Origin: Microcoleus sp. CAWBG506
GTDB taxonomy: Bacteria > Cyanobacteriota > Cyanobacteriia > Cyanobacteriales > Microcoleaceae
Direction: 5' to 3'
DNA length: 64,000 nucleotides
Assembly: GCA_020883125.1 (NCBI GenBank)
Contig: JAHREW010000011.1
Coordinates: 69,901 to 133,900 of the forward strand
Position numbers and translations under genes: made by a program. The notes beneath the pieces are model-generated. The model saw only the letters and a list, made by a program, of their open reading frames with translations. It ran no database searches and had not been told where the DNA came from. This document shows positions 1 through 9,447 of this stretch, in pieces (positions within the stretch are counted from its first letter, which is position 1; each line of letters starts with the position of its first letter).

Positions 1-350
1 TTAGTAGTCATTAGTCATTAGTTAGTAGTCATTAGTTAGTAGTCATTAGTCATTAGTTAGTAGTCATTAGTTAGTAGTCATTAGTCATTAGTTAGTAGTC
101 ATTAGTCATTAGTTAGTAGTCATTAGTCATTAGTTAGTAGTTAGTAGTCATTAGTCATTAGTCATTAGTTAGTAGTCATTAGTCATTAGTTAGTAGTCAT
201 TAGTCATTAGTTAGTAGTCATTAGTTAGTAGTCATTAGTCATTAGTTAGTAGTCATTAGTCATTAGTTAGTAGTCATTAGTCATTAGTTAGTAGTCATTA
301 GTCATTAGTTAGTAGTCATTAGTCATTAGTCATTAGCTATTAGTTATTAG
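1..350. repeat. Short tandem heptamer repeat (STRR) array
   Basis: Nearly the whole stretch is built from two alternating heptamers, TTAGTAG and TCATTAG, in irregular order, giving composite periods of 14 and 21. It begins before the window. Such 7-bp STRR arrays are known in filamentous cyanobacteria. There are no spacers, so it is not a CRISPR array. Degenerate TTAGTTATT and AACCTATA units follow to about 397. Confidence 0.9.
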
Positions 351-401
351 TTAGTTATTTGTTCTAATAACCTATAACCTATAACCTATAACTAATGCAG
401 C

Positions 402-1214
402 TTAGGAACCGCCCGATTGCGAATTGATTTCTTGCAAAAGTTGCTCTACTCTTTTGGCTTGTGGAACTCTCCCTTGTTTGACGAATAATTCCTGAGCTTT
501 TTTGAGGCTGGCTACTGCTTCTGCTTGGTCTTCCTTCGCCCCTTGTTGGTACAGTCCGACTCCTAAATTGTTTAAAGCATCGGGATATTGGCTGTTAATT
601 TTAATTGCTTGTCTCCACTCCAAAATTGCATCTGGCAATTGCCCTTGACTTGCCATGGCTACGCCCAAATCGTTGTGAGCTTTGGCGTGCTGCGGGTTGA
701 GTTGAATTGCTTGTCGAAATTGGGCGATCGCATCGCTCATTTTACCTTGGGCTGAGAGCAAGGTTCCCAACTTATAGTAAGCATCTCCCTGTTTGGGAAA
801 GCGAGTAATCAGTTGTTGGTACAAAATTTCGGCATTGGCCAGGTTTCCTTGATTGTAAAGGTCGTTGGCGATCCTCAAAGCTACTGTGTATCCTTTGCCC
901 ACAACTTCGCACTTTTTCTCGGATTTGCCTTCCTGTTTGCAAATCCTGAGTTCGTCTCCCTTCATCTCGTAGGAGAGAACTTCCCGAACTGGGCCGCGGG
1001 GACTTCGTGGCGGGGAGTTTTGGGACTGCAAGTTTTGGGAAATTTGGAGCGTGCTGGGTTCAGCTTGTACCGCTGGTACAACTGCTAAAGCGCCCATTGC
1101 TCCCGTTGCTAAAATGCTTGGGGCGATCCAGGTCAAAATTTTTAAAGGGCGAAACTCTCGATCGTTTTTCATATATTCTGTAGCAACGTGTTTTTGATAT
1201 CCTGGGTTTGACAC
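402..1214 (-). CDS. TPR-repeat protein with signal peptide
   Basis: A 270-aa protein. Residues 15-52 form a basic start, a hydrophobic stretch and an AQA-like cleavage site (VVPAVQAEP), suggesting export to the periplasm or thylakoid lumen. Residues about 115-245 hold three to four tetratricopeptide repeats (for example GDAYYKLGTLLSAQGKMSDA), a scaffold for protein-protein contacts. An internal ATG at residue 15 (position 1172) would give a more typical signal peptide and may be the true start; neither start has a clear Shine-Dalgarno site. The gene stands alone, divergent from the stomatin-like gene. The partner and pathway cannot be told from sequence. Confidence 0.8.
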   Translation of the reverse strand: MSNPGYQKHVATEYMKNDREFRPLKILTWIAPSILATGAMGALAVVPAVQAEPSTLQISQNLQSQNSPPRSPRGPVREVLSYEMKGDELRICKQEGKSEKKCEVVGKGYTVALRIANDLYNQGNLANAEILYQQLITRFPKQGDAYYKLGTLLSAQGKMSDAIAQFRQAIQLNPQHAKAHNDLGVAMASQGQLPDAILEWRQAIKINSQYPDALNNLGVGLYQQGAKEDQAEAVASLKKAQELFVKQGRVPQAKRVEQLLQEINSQSGGS

Positions 1215-1356
1215 CGTGTCAGAGTCTGAGCAAATGGGGGCGCACTATTAAGAAGTTATTAACAGTCGAGATATTTTAGCACTGTGTGGCATATTTTGGG
1301 TTAAATTAGAGTAGAATTCCGATCGATTATTCAGTAAACTTAGCAGGAAAGTAGAA

Positions 1357-2196
1357 ATGGGGCAGTCTATTCTAGCCATGCTCGTTGCGCTCATCCTCGG
1401 CTACGCTGTTAACTCAAGCGTGAAAATAGTCAGCGGCGGCGACGAAGCTTTAGTCGAACGTTTGGGCCAATACAAGCGCACTCTCAAGCCCGGATTCCAC
1501 TTTATCAGTCCCGTGGTAGAGAAAGTAGTCTGCGTGGACACAACCCGCGAAAGAGTTTTAGATATTAAACCTCAGTCAGCCATCACGGTAGATAATGTGG
1601 TTCTCGATGTCGATGCCGTGGTGTATTGGCGAGTTGTAAATTTGCAGAAAGCTTATTACGGTATCGATCAAATTGAAAATGCGATCGCCAACTTAGTTTT
1701 AACTACGTTTCGTGGTGAAATTGGTCGGTTGCCGATGAAAGAGATTTTCGGTTCCAGAGATGACATGAATAAGCAGTTACTCAAGAAATTGGACGAAGCT
1801 ACTGAAACTTGGGGTGTCAAAGTCATCCGGGTCGAAATTCAAAGCATTACGCCTCCAAAAAGGGTGCAAGAAGCTATGGAATTGGAGCAAGCAACCAAGA
1901 GCGAGTGGCAAGCAATGGTCAATAAAGCTACTGGTACTAAGGAGTACATGAAACTCTTAGTGGAGGCTCTCGATTCCCATCCCAATAGTAAGCAAGTTTT
2001 GAATTACTTAGTAACAGAAAAATACTTAGATGCTCAACAAAAATTGGGCGAAAGCGATAACGCTAAAATTCTGTTTATGGACCCAAAAAACATGACAGAA
2101 GCTCTTAACGAGTTGATGGGATCTATGTCTGATATTGAGCCGCGCTCTCACCATGAGGACATGAAAGTTATCGATACTCACGCTAGTCAAGACTGA
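1357..2196 (+). CDS. SPFH/Band 7 (stomatin/prohibitin-like) membrane protein
   Basis: A 279-aa protein with one N-terminal membrane segment (residues about 4-22) followed by a Band 7/SPFH domain (about 24-210, including GQYKRTLKPGFHFISP and AVVYWRVV). Proteins of this family assemble into membrane-associated rings or microdomains and often modulate membrane proteases such as FtsH; an ftsH gene lies 4 kb away, but a link is only a guess. The length is ordinary for bacterial slipins. The 3' end overlaps convergent folP by 10 bases. This is a different gene from the larger SPFH protein at 44456-46042. Confidence 0.88.
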   Translation: MGQSILAMLVALILGYAVNSSVKIVSGGDEALVERLGQYKRTLKPGFHFISPVVEKVVCVDTTRERVLDIKPQSAITVDNVVLDVDAVVYWRVVNLQKAYYGIDQIENAIANLVLTTFRGEIGRLPMKEIFGSRDDMNKQLLKKLDEATETWGVKVIRVEIQSITPPKRVQEAMELEQATKSEWQAMVNKATGTKEYMKLLVEALDSHPNSKQVLNYLVTEKYLDAQQKLGESDNAKILFMDPKNMTEALNELMGSMSDIEPRSHHEDMKVIDTHASQD

Positions 2197-3056
2197 TTTC
2201 TGAAGATGGCGTCGGCTACCTGACAGACATCGTGCATTTCTCTGACATCGTGAACTCGTAAAATATCGGCCGAATTCGTGATCGCACCTGTACAAGCCGC
2301 CGCTGTCCCCCAAACTCTTTGTTTCGCTTCGGGCTGATTCAAAATCTTGCCAATGAAGCTTTTTCGCGAGACTCCGACTAAAATCGGACAGTCTAAATAA
2401 CCAAATTTCCGCAAATCACGCAGAATTTCTAAATTCTGACTGTGAGTTTTAGCAAAGCCAATACCGGGGTCAATAATTATTTGAGATTTGTCCATACCTG
2501 CTGCAACTGCGGCCGCAATTCTAGCTTCTAAAAATTCGCTAATTTCCCCAATTAAATCGCGATAATCTGTGAGTGTTTGCATGGTTTGGGGCGTTCCCCG
2601 CAGGTGCATCAAAATTATTGGTACTTTTAACTTGGCAACGGTTGACAGCATTTCTGGGTCAAAAGTTGCTCCCGAAATATCGTTAATCATATCGGCTCCC
2701 GCCTCAACCGCAGCCCCAGCAACCTGCGCTCTGGTAGTATCAATAGAAATAGGTATATCTGCAAAAATATCTGCGTTTTGTCGCAGGATTTGGACAACAG
2801 GAAGGACTCGATCGAGCTCCTCTACTAACGATATTTCCGCTGCACCTGGCCGAGTAGATTGACCGCCAATATCAATAATATCAACTCCAGATTTTACCAT
2901 ATTTTCAGCTTGCGCTAAAGCCGATTCTATGGTATTGAAATCACCGCCGTCACTGAAACTATCGGGGGTGATATTCAAAACGCCCATTAAATAAGTGCGT
3001 TTTCCCCACTCGAAAACTTTATTTCTAATTGTAATTTTTGCTGGGTGATTTGTCAT
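2187..3056 (-). CDS. folP: Dihydropteroate synthase
   Basis: A 289-aa protein of full family length. It condenses p-aminobenzoate with 6-hydroxymethyl-dihydropterin diphosphate in folate synthesis in the cytoplasm, and is the sulfonamide target. Signatures visible: VLNITPDSFSDGG near residue 26 (pterin and diphosphate loop), GGQSTRPGA near 64, DPGIGFAKTHSQN near 196 and GVSRKSFIG near 227. The ATG at 3056 is well placed before the TIM barrel. The tail overlaps the Band 7 gene by 10 bases, tail to tail. Upstream lies a palindromic repeat (3083-3183), so it is probably transcribed alone. Confidence 0.96.
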   Translation of the reverse strand: MTNHPAKITIRNKVFEWGKRTYLMGVLNITPDSFSDGGDFNTIESALAQAENMVKSGVDIIDIGGQSTRPGAAEISLVEELDRVLPVVQILRQNADIFADIPISIDTTRAQVAGAAVEAGADMINDISGATFDPEMLSTVAKLKVPIILMHLRGTPQTMQTLTDYRDLIGEISEFLEARIAAAVAAGMDKSQIIIDPGIGFAKTHSQNLEILRDLRKFGYLDCPILVGVSRKSFIGKILNQPEAKQRVWGTAAACTGAITNSADILRVHDVREMHDVCQVADAIFRNQS

Positions 3057-3082
3057 GGGGATAGTGGGATTTGAGATTTTAC

Positions 3083-3183
3083 TGGACGCCCGGGTAGCCA
3101 GAAACCGGGTTTTTTCACGACATTTCGTTGCAACCCACAGATTCTGTAAAAAACCCGGTTTCTTTGAGTTTTAATGCGTCCAG
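3083..3183. repeat. Dispersed palindromic repeat (GGACGC-ended)
   Basis: The stretch starts CTGGACGCCCGGG and ends GCGTCCAGG. Inside are facing arms GAAACCGGGTTTTTT and AAAAAACCCGGTTTC, so it folds as a long hairpin. A related copy lies at 48452-48540. It sits between folP and the Uma2 gene and may act as a transcription stop. Confidence 0.75.
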
Positions 3184-3189
3184 GACTGT

Positions 3190-3750
3190 TCAACCAAAAC
3201 TCAACCAGCTAAAAACAGTATCAACTGTCAATTCTAATTCAATTTTATCAATTATTGGCAATAGAGCTGCACCTTTGTATAGTTCTACTTTTTGTCCTGG
3301 AAATACCGCCAAAATACTCTCTTCTTCTGGGTCTAACAACCACCCCAAATCAGTTCCGTGTCGCGAACAGTGGAGTAATTTACTCAGCACTTTTGTTTGA
3401 CTTTGACTTGGGGATAGAATTTCAATAGACCAATCTGGATTGATTTCAAAGCGGTTAGCAATTCTACCAGAGGGCAAAAAAGGAATTCTTTCCCATCGGA
3501 ATATTGCTACATCTGGCACGATTGATGCGCCACCAAATGTACAGTATAACTCTGGAAAAGCATGGGCAATTTTCTGAGTTTTTGCTACTTGATTGATGGT
3601 TTTGCAGAGTTCACCTTGAAGTACGCTATGTTCACCTTGCGGCATGGGCTTCTGAATGATTTCTCCGTCTATAAATTCTGAGGCTGGCTCAGTTTCAGGA
3701 AGTTTGAGGAACTCTTCTAAGGCGGGTTTGGGTTTAACGATCGCACTCAT
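3190..3750 (-). CDS. Uma2 family (DUF820) putative endonuclease
   Basis: A 186-aa intact member of the Uma2 family, a PD-(D/E)XK-fold group greatly expanded in cyanobacteria and of unproven role. Visible family marks: EPASEFIDGEIIQKPMPQG (residues about 21-39), VPDVAIFRWERIP (about 77-89), WSIEILSPSQS (about 106-116, with the acidic catalytic position) and GTDLGWLLDPEEESILAVF (about 131-149). It follows tpiA on the same strand, separated by a GC-rich hairpin repeat at 3766-3831. Two relatives occur in the window, one intact (53821-54450) and one broken (60583-61162). Confidence 0.85.
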   Translation of the reverse strand: MSAIVKPKPALEEFLKLPETEPASEFIDGEIIQKPMPQGEHSVLQGELCKTINQVAKTQKIAHAFPELYCTFGGASIVPDVAIFRWERIPFLPSGRIANRFEINPDWSIEILSPSQSQTKVLSKLLHCSRHGTDLGWLLDPEEESILAVFPGQKVELYKGAALLPIIDKIELELTVDTVFSWLSFG

Positions 3751-3765
3751 AGGGATTTACTGTTG

Positions 3766-3831
3766 GGTAGGGGCGGGTTTATTGAGATTGCTGGTGCTTG
3801 TTAGATATTGGCAGGTTTACCCGCCCCTACA
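3766..3831. terminator. GC-rich inverted repeat between tpiA and Uma2 genes
   Basis: Arms GTAGGGGCGGGT and ACCCGCCCCTAC are perfectly complementary around a loop of about 40 bases. It could stop tpiA transcription or be one copy of a dispersed cyanobacterial hairpin repeat. There is no U-tract, so terminator is a guess. Confidence 0.5.
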
Positions 3832-3872
3832 GAAATTCATCTGATACAATTCCGAATTAAACGGAAATGATC

Positions 3873-4598
3873 TTAGTTATAGTTGACAATGCGCGAAAAA
3901 CTGGCAGCTTCCAAACTAGCACCACCAACCAAAACCCCGTCAATCTCCGGCTGAGCCATAACTTCATCAATATTTTCCGGCTTAACAGAACCGCCGTATT
4001 GAATTGGCACGTCAGGATTGCTCAATTTACTGCGAATCAAACCAATAACTCGGTTAGCTTCCTTAGTTTCGCAAGTATCGCCAGTGCCGATCGCCCAAAT
4101 CGGCTCGTAAGCAATCACCAACTTAGTTTGATCGACATCAACCAAATCTTTTGCCAACTGAGAGAAAATGTGAGTTTCAGTTTCCCCTCCATCTCGCTGC
4201 TGCTTAGTTTCCCCGACACACAAAATCGGAATTAAACCATACTTCTGAGCTGCCAACAGGCGCAAATTCACCGTTTCGTCAGTTTCACCAAAATATTGAC
4301 GCCGTTCGCTGTGCCCGATGACGACGTAGCGAACCCCAAGTTCTGCGAGCATCGGCCCTGAAATTTCGCCGGTATAAGCTCCCGACTCTTGCCAATGAAC
4401 ATTCTGAGCACCGAGCCGCACCCGGCCACCGTGCATATTTTTCGAGAGGACGGCCAATGAAGTGAAGGGAACGCAAAGTACGACTTCTCGTTCCTCCGGG
4501 GTTTCCGTCAAAGAGGAGGTGAATCCTTTAAGAAACTCTAGGGATTCAGCCCCAGTTTTGTACATTTTCCAGTTGCCAGCAATAACAATTTTCCGCAC
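3873..4598 (-). CDS. tpiA: Triosephosphate isomerase
   Basis: A 241-aa TIM-barrel enzyme interconverting dihydroxyacetone phosphate and glyceraldehyde 3-phosphate in glycolysis and the Calvin cycle. AGNWKMYKT (residues 6-14) carries the catalytic Asn and Lys; [13 protein letters not shown] near 92 carries the catalytic His; [11 protein letters not shown] near 163 carries the catalytic Glu; YGGSVKPEN near 200 is the phosphate loop. Length is normal. The gene is flanked on the same strand by PCP_red upstream and Uma2 downstream. Confidence 0.97.
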   Translation of the reverse strand: MRKIVIAGNWKMYKTGAESLEFLKGFTSSLTETPEEREVVLCVPFTSLAVLSKNMHGGRVRLGAQNVHWQESGAYTGEISGPMLAELGVRYVVIGHSERRQYFGETDETVNLRLLAAQKYGLIPILCVGETKQQRDGGETETHIFSQLAKDLVDVDQTKLVIAYEPIWAIGTGDTCETKEANRVIGLIRSKLSNPDVPIQYGGSVKPENIDEVMAQPEIDGVLVGGASLEAASFSRIVNYN

Positions 4599-4672
4599 GG
4601 GTGACTCAGTAGCTCTGTGAACATTAGGAGAGGCAAGTTATAGTTTAAGGCTTTAGGGTACATTGCGATCGC

Positions 4673-4858
4673 CTATTGGCCAAATTCGATGCGAGCTTGC
4701 TCAACTAAGTCCACTGTGACAACTTCGGTGTCGGCTTCGCGGGCCAACTGTTCGATGCGGACGCGAGCTTTTCCCCGGACAAAGTAGGGAATATTTTTCA
4801 GCTTGACAAGAGCTTCGGGTGTCCATTTTAAATCATCGGAGAATTCGGAATCGGGCAT
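4673..4858 (-). CDS. Free-standing PCP_red domain protein
   Basis: A 61-aa protein matching the small PCP_red domain otherwise found at the C-terminus of ChlB, a subunit of light-independent protochlorophyllide reductase: [20 protein letters not shown] followed by [20 protein letters not shown], then a helix ending IEFGQ. Stand-alone copies are common in cyanobacteria and are annotated only from the domain; whether they touch chlorophyll synthesis is unknown. It lies about 75 bases upstream of tpiA on the same strand. Confidence 0.8.
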   Translation of the reverse strand: MPDSEFSDDLKWTPEALVKLKNIPYFVRGKARVRIEQLAREADTEVVTVDLVEQARIEFGQ

Positions 4859-4969
4859 GGCGTTTTGGGCGATCGACTACAAGCCTTGATTTCTCTGGCT
4901 TTGATGGTAAGCCTTGATGTATTAAATTTACCATAAGTGCGATCGGGCGACTGGATGGACACAGCACCG

Positions 4970-5308
4970 TCAGGATAGAGGAGACGGCATTGCCGTGTCC
5001 CTACAAGATTGTTTTGGGTAGGGAAACGGCACTGCCGTCTCCTCATTTCGGCTAATATTAATAATGCTTTTTACTTGAGTCAGTCGAGTTGCAAATAGCA
5101 AAACTGCTAAAATATCGTCTCGTTCTAAATCATCGTAGTCAGATAAAATTTCCTCGGTACTCATCCCAGAACTTAGCAATTCTAGGATAAATTCGACTGG
5201 GTATCGCAGCCCCCGAATGCAGGGTTTGCCGTGACATATATTCGGATCGATCGTAATTCGCAGCAATTGGGGATTTTCCATAGCTGTTGTCCCTAAAGTT
5301 AGAATCAT
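4970..5308 (-). CDS. DUF433 domain protein, C-terminus encoded by a repeat
   Basis: A 112-aa protein. Residues about 12-72 match DUF433, a small winged-helix-like domain often found as the antitoxin or DNA-binding partner of PIN-like toxins (RITIDPNICHGKPCIRGLRY, SSGMSTEEILSDYDDLERDD). Residues from about 86 on are encoded by the palindromic repeat at 4979-5043 and look unlike the family, so the original C-terminus was probably replaced by repeat insertion. No toxin partner is adjacent. Confidence 0.72.
   Translation of the reverse strand: MILTLGTTAMENPQLLRITIDPNICHGKPCIRGLRYPVEFILELLSSGMSTEEILSDYDDLERDDILAVLLFATRLTQVKSIINISRNEETAVPFPYPKQSCRDTAMPSPLS
4979..5043. repeat. Dispersed hairpin repeat, copy 1
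   Basis: Arms AGGAGACGGCATTGCCGTG and its near complement ending in CACTGCCGTCTCCT face each other around a short AT-rich loop. A close relative is at 57946-58011. This copy lies inside the DUF433 reading frame. Confidence 0.8.
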
Positions 5309-5367
5309 CTTAGCAAAAAATAGAACAAAGGTTGCGATCGGGTGTGGTCTGATCGCTCTGCATTCAA

Positions 5368-6306
5368 TTACTTGCCTAAAATAGCCGACACTTCTTCTAA
5401 AAGCTGACTCTGCTCTTGTCGAATTGCCTCAAGCCTGCTCAAAATATTAGCAAGTCGTTCCTGAGAGTCCAAACTGTTTGATTCAACTTCCCTCACTTGT
5501 AAAGCTGAATTATTATTTAATCCCTGATTCCTTGAATCCAATGAGTTTACAGCCACTCCACCGAGATTACTTACAGATTTAGAGCCGACACTGAAAACCC
5601 CTTGTATAAATTTTCCAGGGGTTTGCAAAATAAATAACCATCCTTCTGTAAAAAAGCCACCTAAAGCCTGGAACAAACCCAATATAACTAGCATAAATAA
5701 CAGCAGCATTGCTAACCCCATCAGCGGATGACTCACCAACCATAAGATTACAGGATGAGAATCCATCCAATCTTTGACGGTAGTATAAATCGCACTTTTA
5801 ATGGCATCTGAAGCCGCGCCGCTAATATTTTCAGCCTTGTCAAGGCTATCTTGTAATGAAGCCTTAGCCTTTTCTGTTGCTTGAGTTACACTATCTACAG
5901 CTTGGCTAGTAGTTTGATTCAGAGTATTGACCGCAGAGTTAGTAGTTTGAGTAATAGTTTCTTTAGCAGTTATAGCAGAGTGAGAAACAGCATCAACAGC
6001 TTTGTTGGTGGTTTCACTAACACGAGTAACTGCTTGATTCGCGACTTCAGATAGAGAATTAGTTGCTTTTTTAGTTGTCTCTGCTACATTACCTAAAGCA
6101 TTGTTCGTAGCTTGATTAACAGAATTAACGGCAGAATTAGTAGTTTGAGTGAGAGCTTCTTTTGCCTTGTCAGCAGTTTCCGAGAGAGAAAATTTAGCTT
6201 GTGCTATTTCTTCAGAAGTATAATTAAGTCCTTTGCCGAATTCTTCCGTCAAAAAATCTTTAGTTTTTTGAAAGCTTTGAGAAACATCAGGCAGTGCTAC
6301 TTCCAT
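5368..6306 (-). CDS. Amphipathic-repeat membrane protein, function unknown
   Basis: A 312-aa protein. Residues about 45-165 consist of irregular 11- to 22-residue repeats rich in Thr, Asn, Ala and Val (for example TQTTNSAVNSVNQATNNALG), resembling the amphipathic helices of LEA and apolipoprotein-like proteins. Residues about 190-225 hold a hydrophobic hairpin (PVILWLVSHPLMGLAMLLLF and following), likely a membrane anchor. A coiled coil ends the protein (SQERLANILSRLEAIRQEQS). A lipid- or membrane-surface role is inferred only from composition. It is transcribed alone, between DUF433 and ftsH. Confidence 0.7.
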   Translation of the reverse strand: MEVALPDVSQSFQKTKDFLTEEFGKGLNYTSEEIAQAKFSLSETADKAKEALTQTTNSAVNSVNQATNNALGNVAETTKKATNSLSEVANQAVTRVSETTNKAVDAVSHSAITAKETITQTTNSAVNTLNQTTSQAVDSVTQATEKAKASLQDSLDKAENISGAASDAIKSAIYTTVKDWMDSHPVILWLVSHPLMGLAMLLLFMLVILGLFQALGGFFTEGWLFILQTPGKFIQGVFSVGSKSVSNLGGVAVNSLDSRNQGLNNNSALQVREVESNSLDSQERLANILSRLEAIRQEQSQLLEEVSAILGK

Positions 6307-6360
6307 AGTAAGTTACCTCTATCAACTGAATTTACTGTCTCCAAGTGATTATATAGTATT

Positions 6361-6457
6361 TCATATCAAATCCTCTCTGCATCGTCCTGTATCAATCTCT
6401 CTCTTCTCGAACTTCGCGTCCTTAGCGCCTTCGCGGTTAAATCATTCCGGTACAACC
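6361..6457 (+). repeat. Dispersed 'ATCAAATCC...ATTCCG' repeat, copy 1
   Basis: A roughly 95-base noncoding element beginning with ATCAAATCCTCTCTGCATCG, with a purine/pyrimidine-skewed middle and ending GGTTAAATCATTCCGG. Similar copies lie at 28045-28138, 48995-49104 and, inverted, 54714-54799. Confidence 0.75.
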
Positions 6458-6582
6458 AGAATTGAGATCGGAGTGGGTGGGCCCCAAAATTTGATATCTA
6501 TTTAAAAAATTGGGGCTATCCCGGACAATTCCAGAATAACCCCAATTACCGATTTCAAACTTTAGATTAAATCCAAAATCAA

Positions 6583-8421
6583 TTAGGCAATAGTCGCCAT
6601 TTTGACATCACTATTTGCCAACAAATTTTGCAACTCATCGGAATCCACAGTTTCCTTTTCAACTAGCATCTCTGCCAAAGCATTAAGGACATGACGATTA
6701 CCAACCAGCACATCTTTAGCGCGTCGGTAAGCTTGTTCTACCAACAAGCGGACTTCATTGTCGATCGCCGCTGCGGTTTTTTCCGAGAAATCTCGTTCAG
6801 CCATGATATCGCGACCCATGAACATATTTCCTTGTTGGCGACCGAGGGCTACAGGGCCTAGTATATCGCTCATTCCGAAGCGAGTCACCATTTGCCGTGC
6901 GACTCTTGCCACTTGTTGCAAGTCATTGGAAGCGCCGGTGGTCACTTCTTCTTCACCGAAGACAATCTCTTCAGCAATGCGGCCGCCTAAAGCAACGGCC
7001 ATTTGATTTTGCAAGTATGAGCGAGAATATAAGCCAGAATCCATCCGGTCTTCGCTAGGTGTGAACCAAGTCAAACCACCGGCGCGGCCGCGGGGGATAA
7101 TGCTAATTTTTTGCACTGGGTCATAATCGGGCATTAGCGCACCGACTAGGGCGTGACCGGCTTCGTGGTAAGCTACCAAAGTTTTGCGCTTTTCGCTCAT
7201 TACGCGGTCTTTCTTTTCTGGGCCTGCGAGGACGCGATCGATCGCATCATTGACTTCATCCATGGAGACTTCGGTCAAGTTGCGGCGGGCTGCCAAAATT
7301 GCTGCTTCGTTCAGCAGGTTGGACAAATCGGCACCAGTGAAACCAGGTGTGCGACGGGCGATTTTCTCCAAGTCCACATCTTTCGACAAGGTTTTGCCGC
7401 GGGCGTGAACGTTGAGAATTTCGAGGCGGCCTCCGAAGTCGGGGCGATCGACTGTTACTTGGCGATCGAAGCGACCCGGACGGAGCAATGCAGCATCCAG
7501 CACATCAGGACGGTTGGTAGCAGCAATAATAATGATGCCGGTGTTACCTTCAAAACCGTCCATTTCAGTCAGCAATTGGTTGAGGGTTTGTTCCCGTTCA
7601 TCGTTACCACCACCCATACCGGCGCCGCGTTGACGGCCTACGGCGTCAATTTCATCGATAAATACGATACAAGGAGCGTTGGTTTTGGCTTGTTCAAACA
7701 AGTCGCGGACGCGGGAAGCACCCACACCGACGAACATTTCGACAAACTCGGAACCGGAAATTGAGAAGAAAGGAACGCCTGCTTCTCCAGCGACTGCTTT
7801 TGCTAAGAGGGTTTTGCCTGTTCCGGGAGGGCCTACTAACAGCACGCCTTTGGGGATTTTGGCACCGACTGCGGTGAAGCGGTCTGCATTTTTCAGGAAG
7901 TCCACGACTTCGGCGAGTTCTAGCTTGGCTTGTTCGATGCCCGCTACGTCGCTGAATGTGACCTGAGTTTGGGGCTCCATTTGGACTCTAGCTTTGGATT
8001 TGCCGAAGTTCATGGCTTGGTTGCCGGGCCCGTTTTGGGCGCGTCGCACCAGGAAGAAGAGTCCCACCAACAGCAGGATCGGGAAAAACAGGCTGCTAAG
8101 GGCTTTTACCCAGAAACCTTCGTCGCTTTGCGGTAGAACAGAAATGTCTACGTTGTTTTTGGTCAGGATGTTGATCAGTTCTGGATCGTTGGGCAAGTTG
8201 ACGATCACTTTGTTGCCGTCTTGGGCTGTGACGAGGGCTTTGGTGCGATCGGAACTGATATTGATTTTGTCTACTCTCTTGCCTTCGACTTCCTGAATGA
8301 ATTGACTGTACTTCCAAACTTCGCGGCTTGGGGGCTGTTTGTCAAAAAATGCGGTTGCTAAAGCAATGACTACAATGGCCAGAAGTGCGTACAGGCCAGC
8401 GTTTCTCCAGCGTTTATTCAC
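6583..8421 (-). CDS. ftsH: ATP-dependent zinc metalloprotease FtsH
   Basis: A 612-aa thylakoid or plasma-membrane AAA+ protease. Two membrane segments (about 9-26 and 106-125) flank a lumenal domain. The AAA domain shows Walker A GPPGTGKT at 197-204, Walker [11 protein letters not shown] at 251-260 and the second region of homology [19 protein letters not shown] near 301. The zinc site HEAGH is at 419-423. Length and sequence are typical of the four cyanobacterial FtsH paralogues that degrade damaged D1 and other membrane proteins; which paralogue cannot be fixed without an alignment. It is transcribed alone. Confidence 0.97.
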   Translation of the reverse strand: MNKRWRNAGLYALLAIVVIALATAFFDKQPPSREVWKYSQFIQEVEGKRVDKINISSDRTKALVTAQDGNKVIVNLPNDPELINILTKNNVDISVLPQSDEGFWVKALSSLFFPILLLVGLFFLVRRAQNGPGNQAMNFGKSKARVQMEPQTQVTFSDVAGIEQAKLELAEVVDFLKNADRFTAVGAKIPKGVLLVGPPGTGKTLLAKAVAGEAGVPFFSISGSEFVEMFVGVGASRVRDLFEQAKTNAPCIVFIDEIDAVGRQRGAGMGGGNDEREQTLNQLLTEMDGFEGNTGIIIIAATNRPDVLDAALLRPGRFDRQVTVDRPDFGGRLEILNVHARGKTLSKDVDLEKIARRTPGFTGADLSNLLNEAAILAARRNLTEVSMDEVNDAIDRVLAGPEKKDRVMSEKRKTLVAYHEAGHALVGALMPDYDPVQKISIIPRGRAGGLTWFTPSEDRMDSGLYSRSYLQNQMAVALGGRIAEEIVFGEEEVTTGASNDLQQVARVARQMVTRFGMSDILGPVALGRQQGNMFMGRDIMAERDFSEKTAAAIDNEVRLLVEQAYRRAKDVLVGNRHVLNALAEMLVEKETVDSDELQNLLANSDVKMATIA

Positions 8422-8973
8422 TGAGGTGGATCTCCTAATTTTTAGTCCCTGTGATTTGGGAATTTTTATTTATGTTCATCAATCTTAACGTAATTGTAAC
8501 TTGTTTTTGTGTGGTCAGGAATCCGGGTAAGGGCGATCGGGTTCTCACGTCCTAGCCTAGGGCTTCTAGCTCATCCTCAGAGTAGGCTTCTCTCAATATT
8601 TTGTTTGACATATCATAATTAGTATTTTTTGTCAACTACTATATGAATACTGTCGGGAAGTTTAATTGCTCAATAGTATCTAGAGGAAATAGTGCTAATG
8701 CTGCTTTCTATGTAAGATAATCCTGTGTACGCCGAAAGACTTTGTACAACATAGTATGGATGATTCTGGGAACAGCCACAATCGGTATTCGTCTGATACC
8801 AAAGTACCTATATTAGTAACTTGGTGGTAACAACTAGGATAAAATATTCAGTGTATGACTTAGCACTAAGGTAGGGACGGGATGTAGGGTGATGTGCCCA
8901 AACTTCCTTTAGACAATACTAACTATCGCCAGCATCCAGAATCAAATTATTTCCAACCAATCACCTTTGACCC
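8422..8973. other. 552-base intergenic region upstream of ftsH and of the glycosylation operon
   Basis: A divergent control region. TTGACA at 8605-8610 faces TGTCAA at 8629-8634 as a spaced inverted repeat that could be an operator. No clear -10 box at standard spacing was found for the plus-strand operon, and there is no ORF of note. Confidence 0.4.
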
Positions 8974-9423
8974 ATGGCAGAAACACTTGGCTCTCTCTGC
9001 GATAAATTGACAATTGTCAAACTGAAACAGTGGCATTCCGAAGACGAAATCAGACTCAAGAGCCTTACTGTTCAAGAGAAACAGCTTCAGGAGGAAATCA
9101 ACGAATTTATTAGTGCTGCTATAGCTGGGCAAATTCCGAGCGATCGCCTGATTTTTGCCTCAAATAAAGTTTATAAAAAAGAAGGCAATTATGTACCTGA
9201 TGTCGGTGGTAGCATCGGCGAAATCTTCTCCGAACTCGCCCAAGTTAACTGCAACTTGTGGCACGAACAAGAAAAAGTGTATGAATTTGAAAAAGTAGCT
9301 GTAACAGAAAAAGATGTAGTAGTCAAACAGCTAGCCATCCTGAACTTGCAGCGGAATAAGTGCATAGACGGCATAGACAAAAATTTCCAAGCACTTGTAG
9401 AAAAACTCAGCTATCATAAATAA
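8974..9423 (+). CDS. Small glycan-locus protein, DUF4254/DUF6165-like
   Basis: A 149-aa, mostly helical protein. The start (ETLGSLCDKLTIVKLKQWHS) and end (LAILNLQRNKCIDGIDKNF) resemble small proteins of unknown function (DUF4254/DUF6165 type) found in LPS and glycosylation loci; the family assignment is from memory and tentative. It is the first gene of the plus-strand operon, 24 bases upstream of the methyltransferase. A chaperone or scaffold role for the glycosyltransferases is conceivable but unsupported. Confidence 0.6.
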   Translation: MAETLGSLCDKLTIVKLKQWHSEDEIRLKSLTVQEKQLQEEINEFISAAIAGQIPSDRLIFASNKVYKKEGNYVPDVGGSIGEIFSELAQVNCNLWHEQEKVYEFEKVAVTEKDVVVKQLAILNLQRNKCIDGIDKNFQALVEKLSYHK

Positions 9424-9447
9424 TTAAAGATTTTTGGAGGTCAATCA

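Noticed and set aside
1-350. CRISPR array
   Set aside because: Only heptamer repeats without unique spacers or cas genes.
7153-7764. 203-aa plus-strand ORF opposite ftsH
   Set aside because: It lies wholly antisense to a well-conserved gene, with composition set by the ftsH codons.
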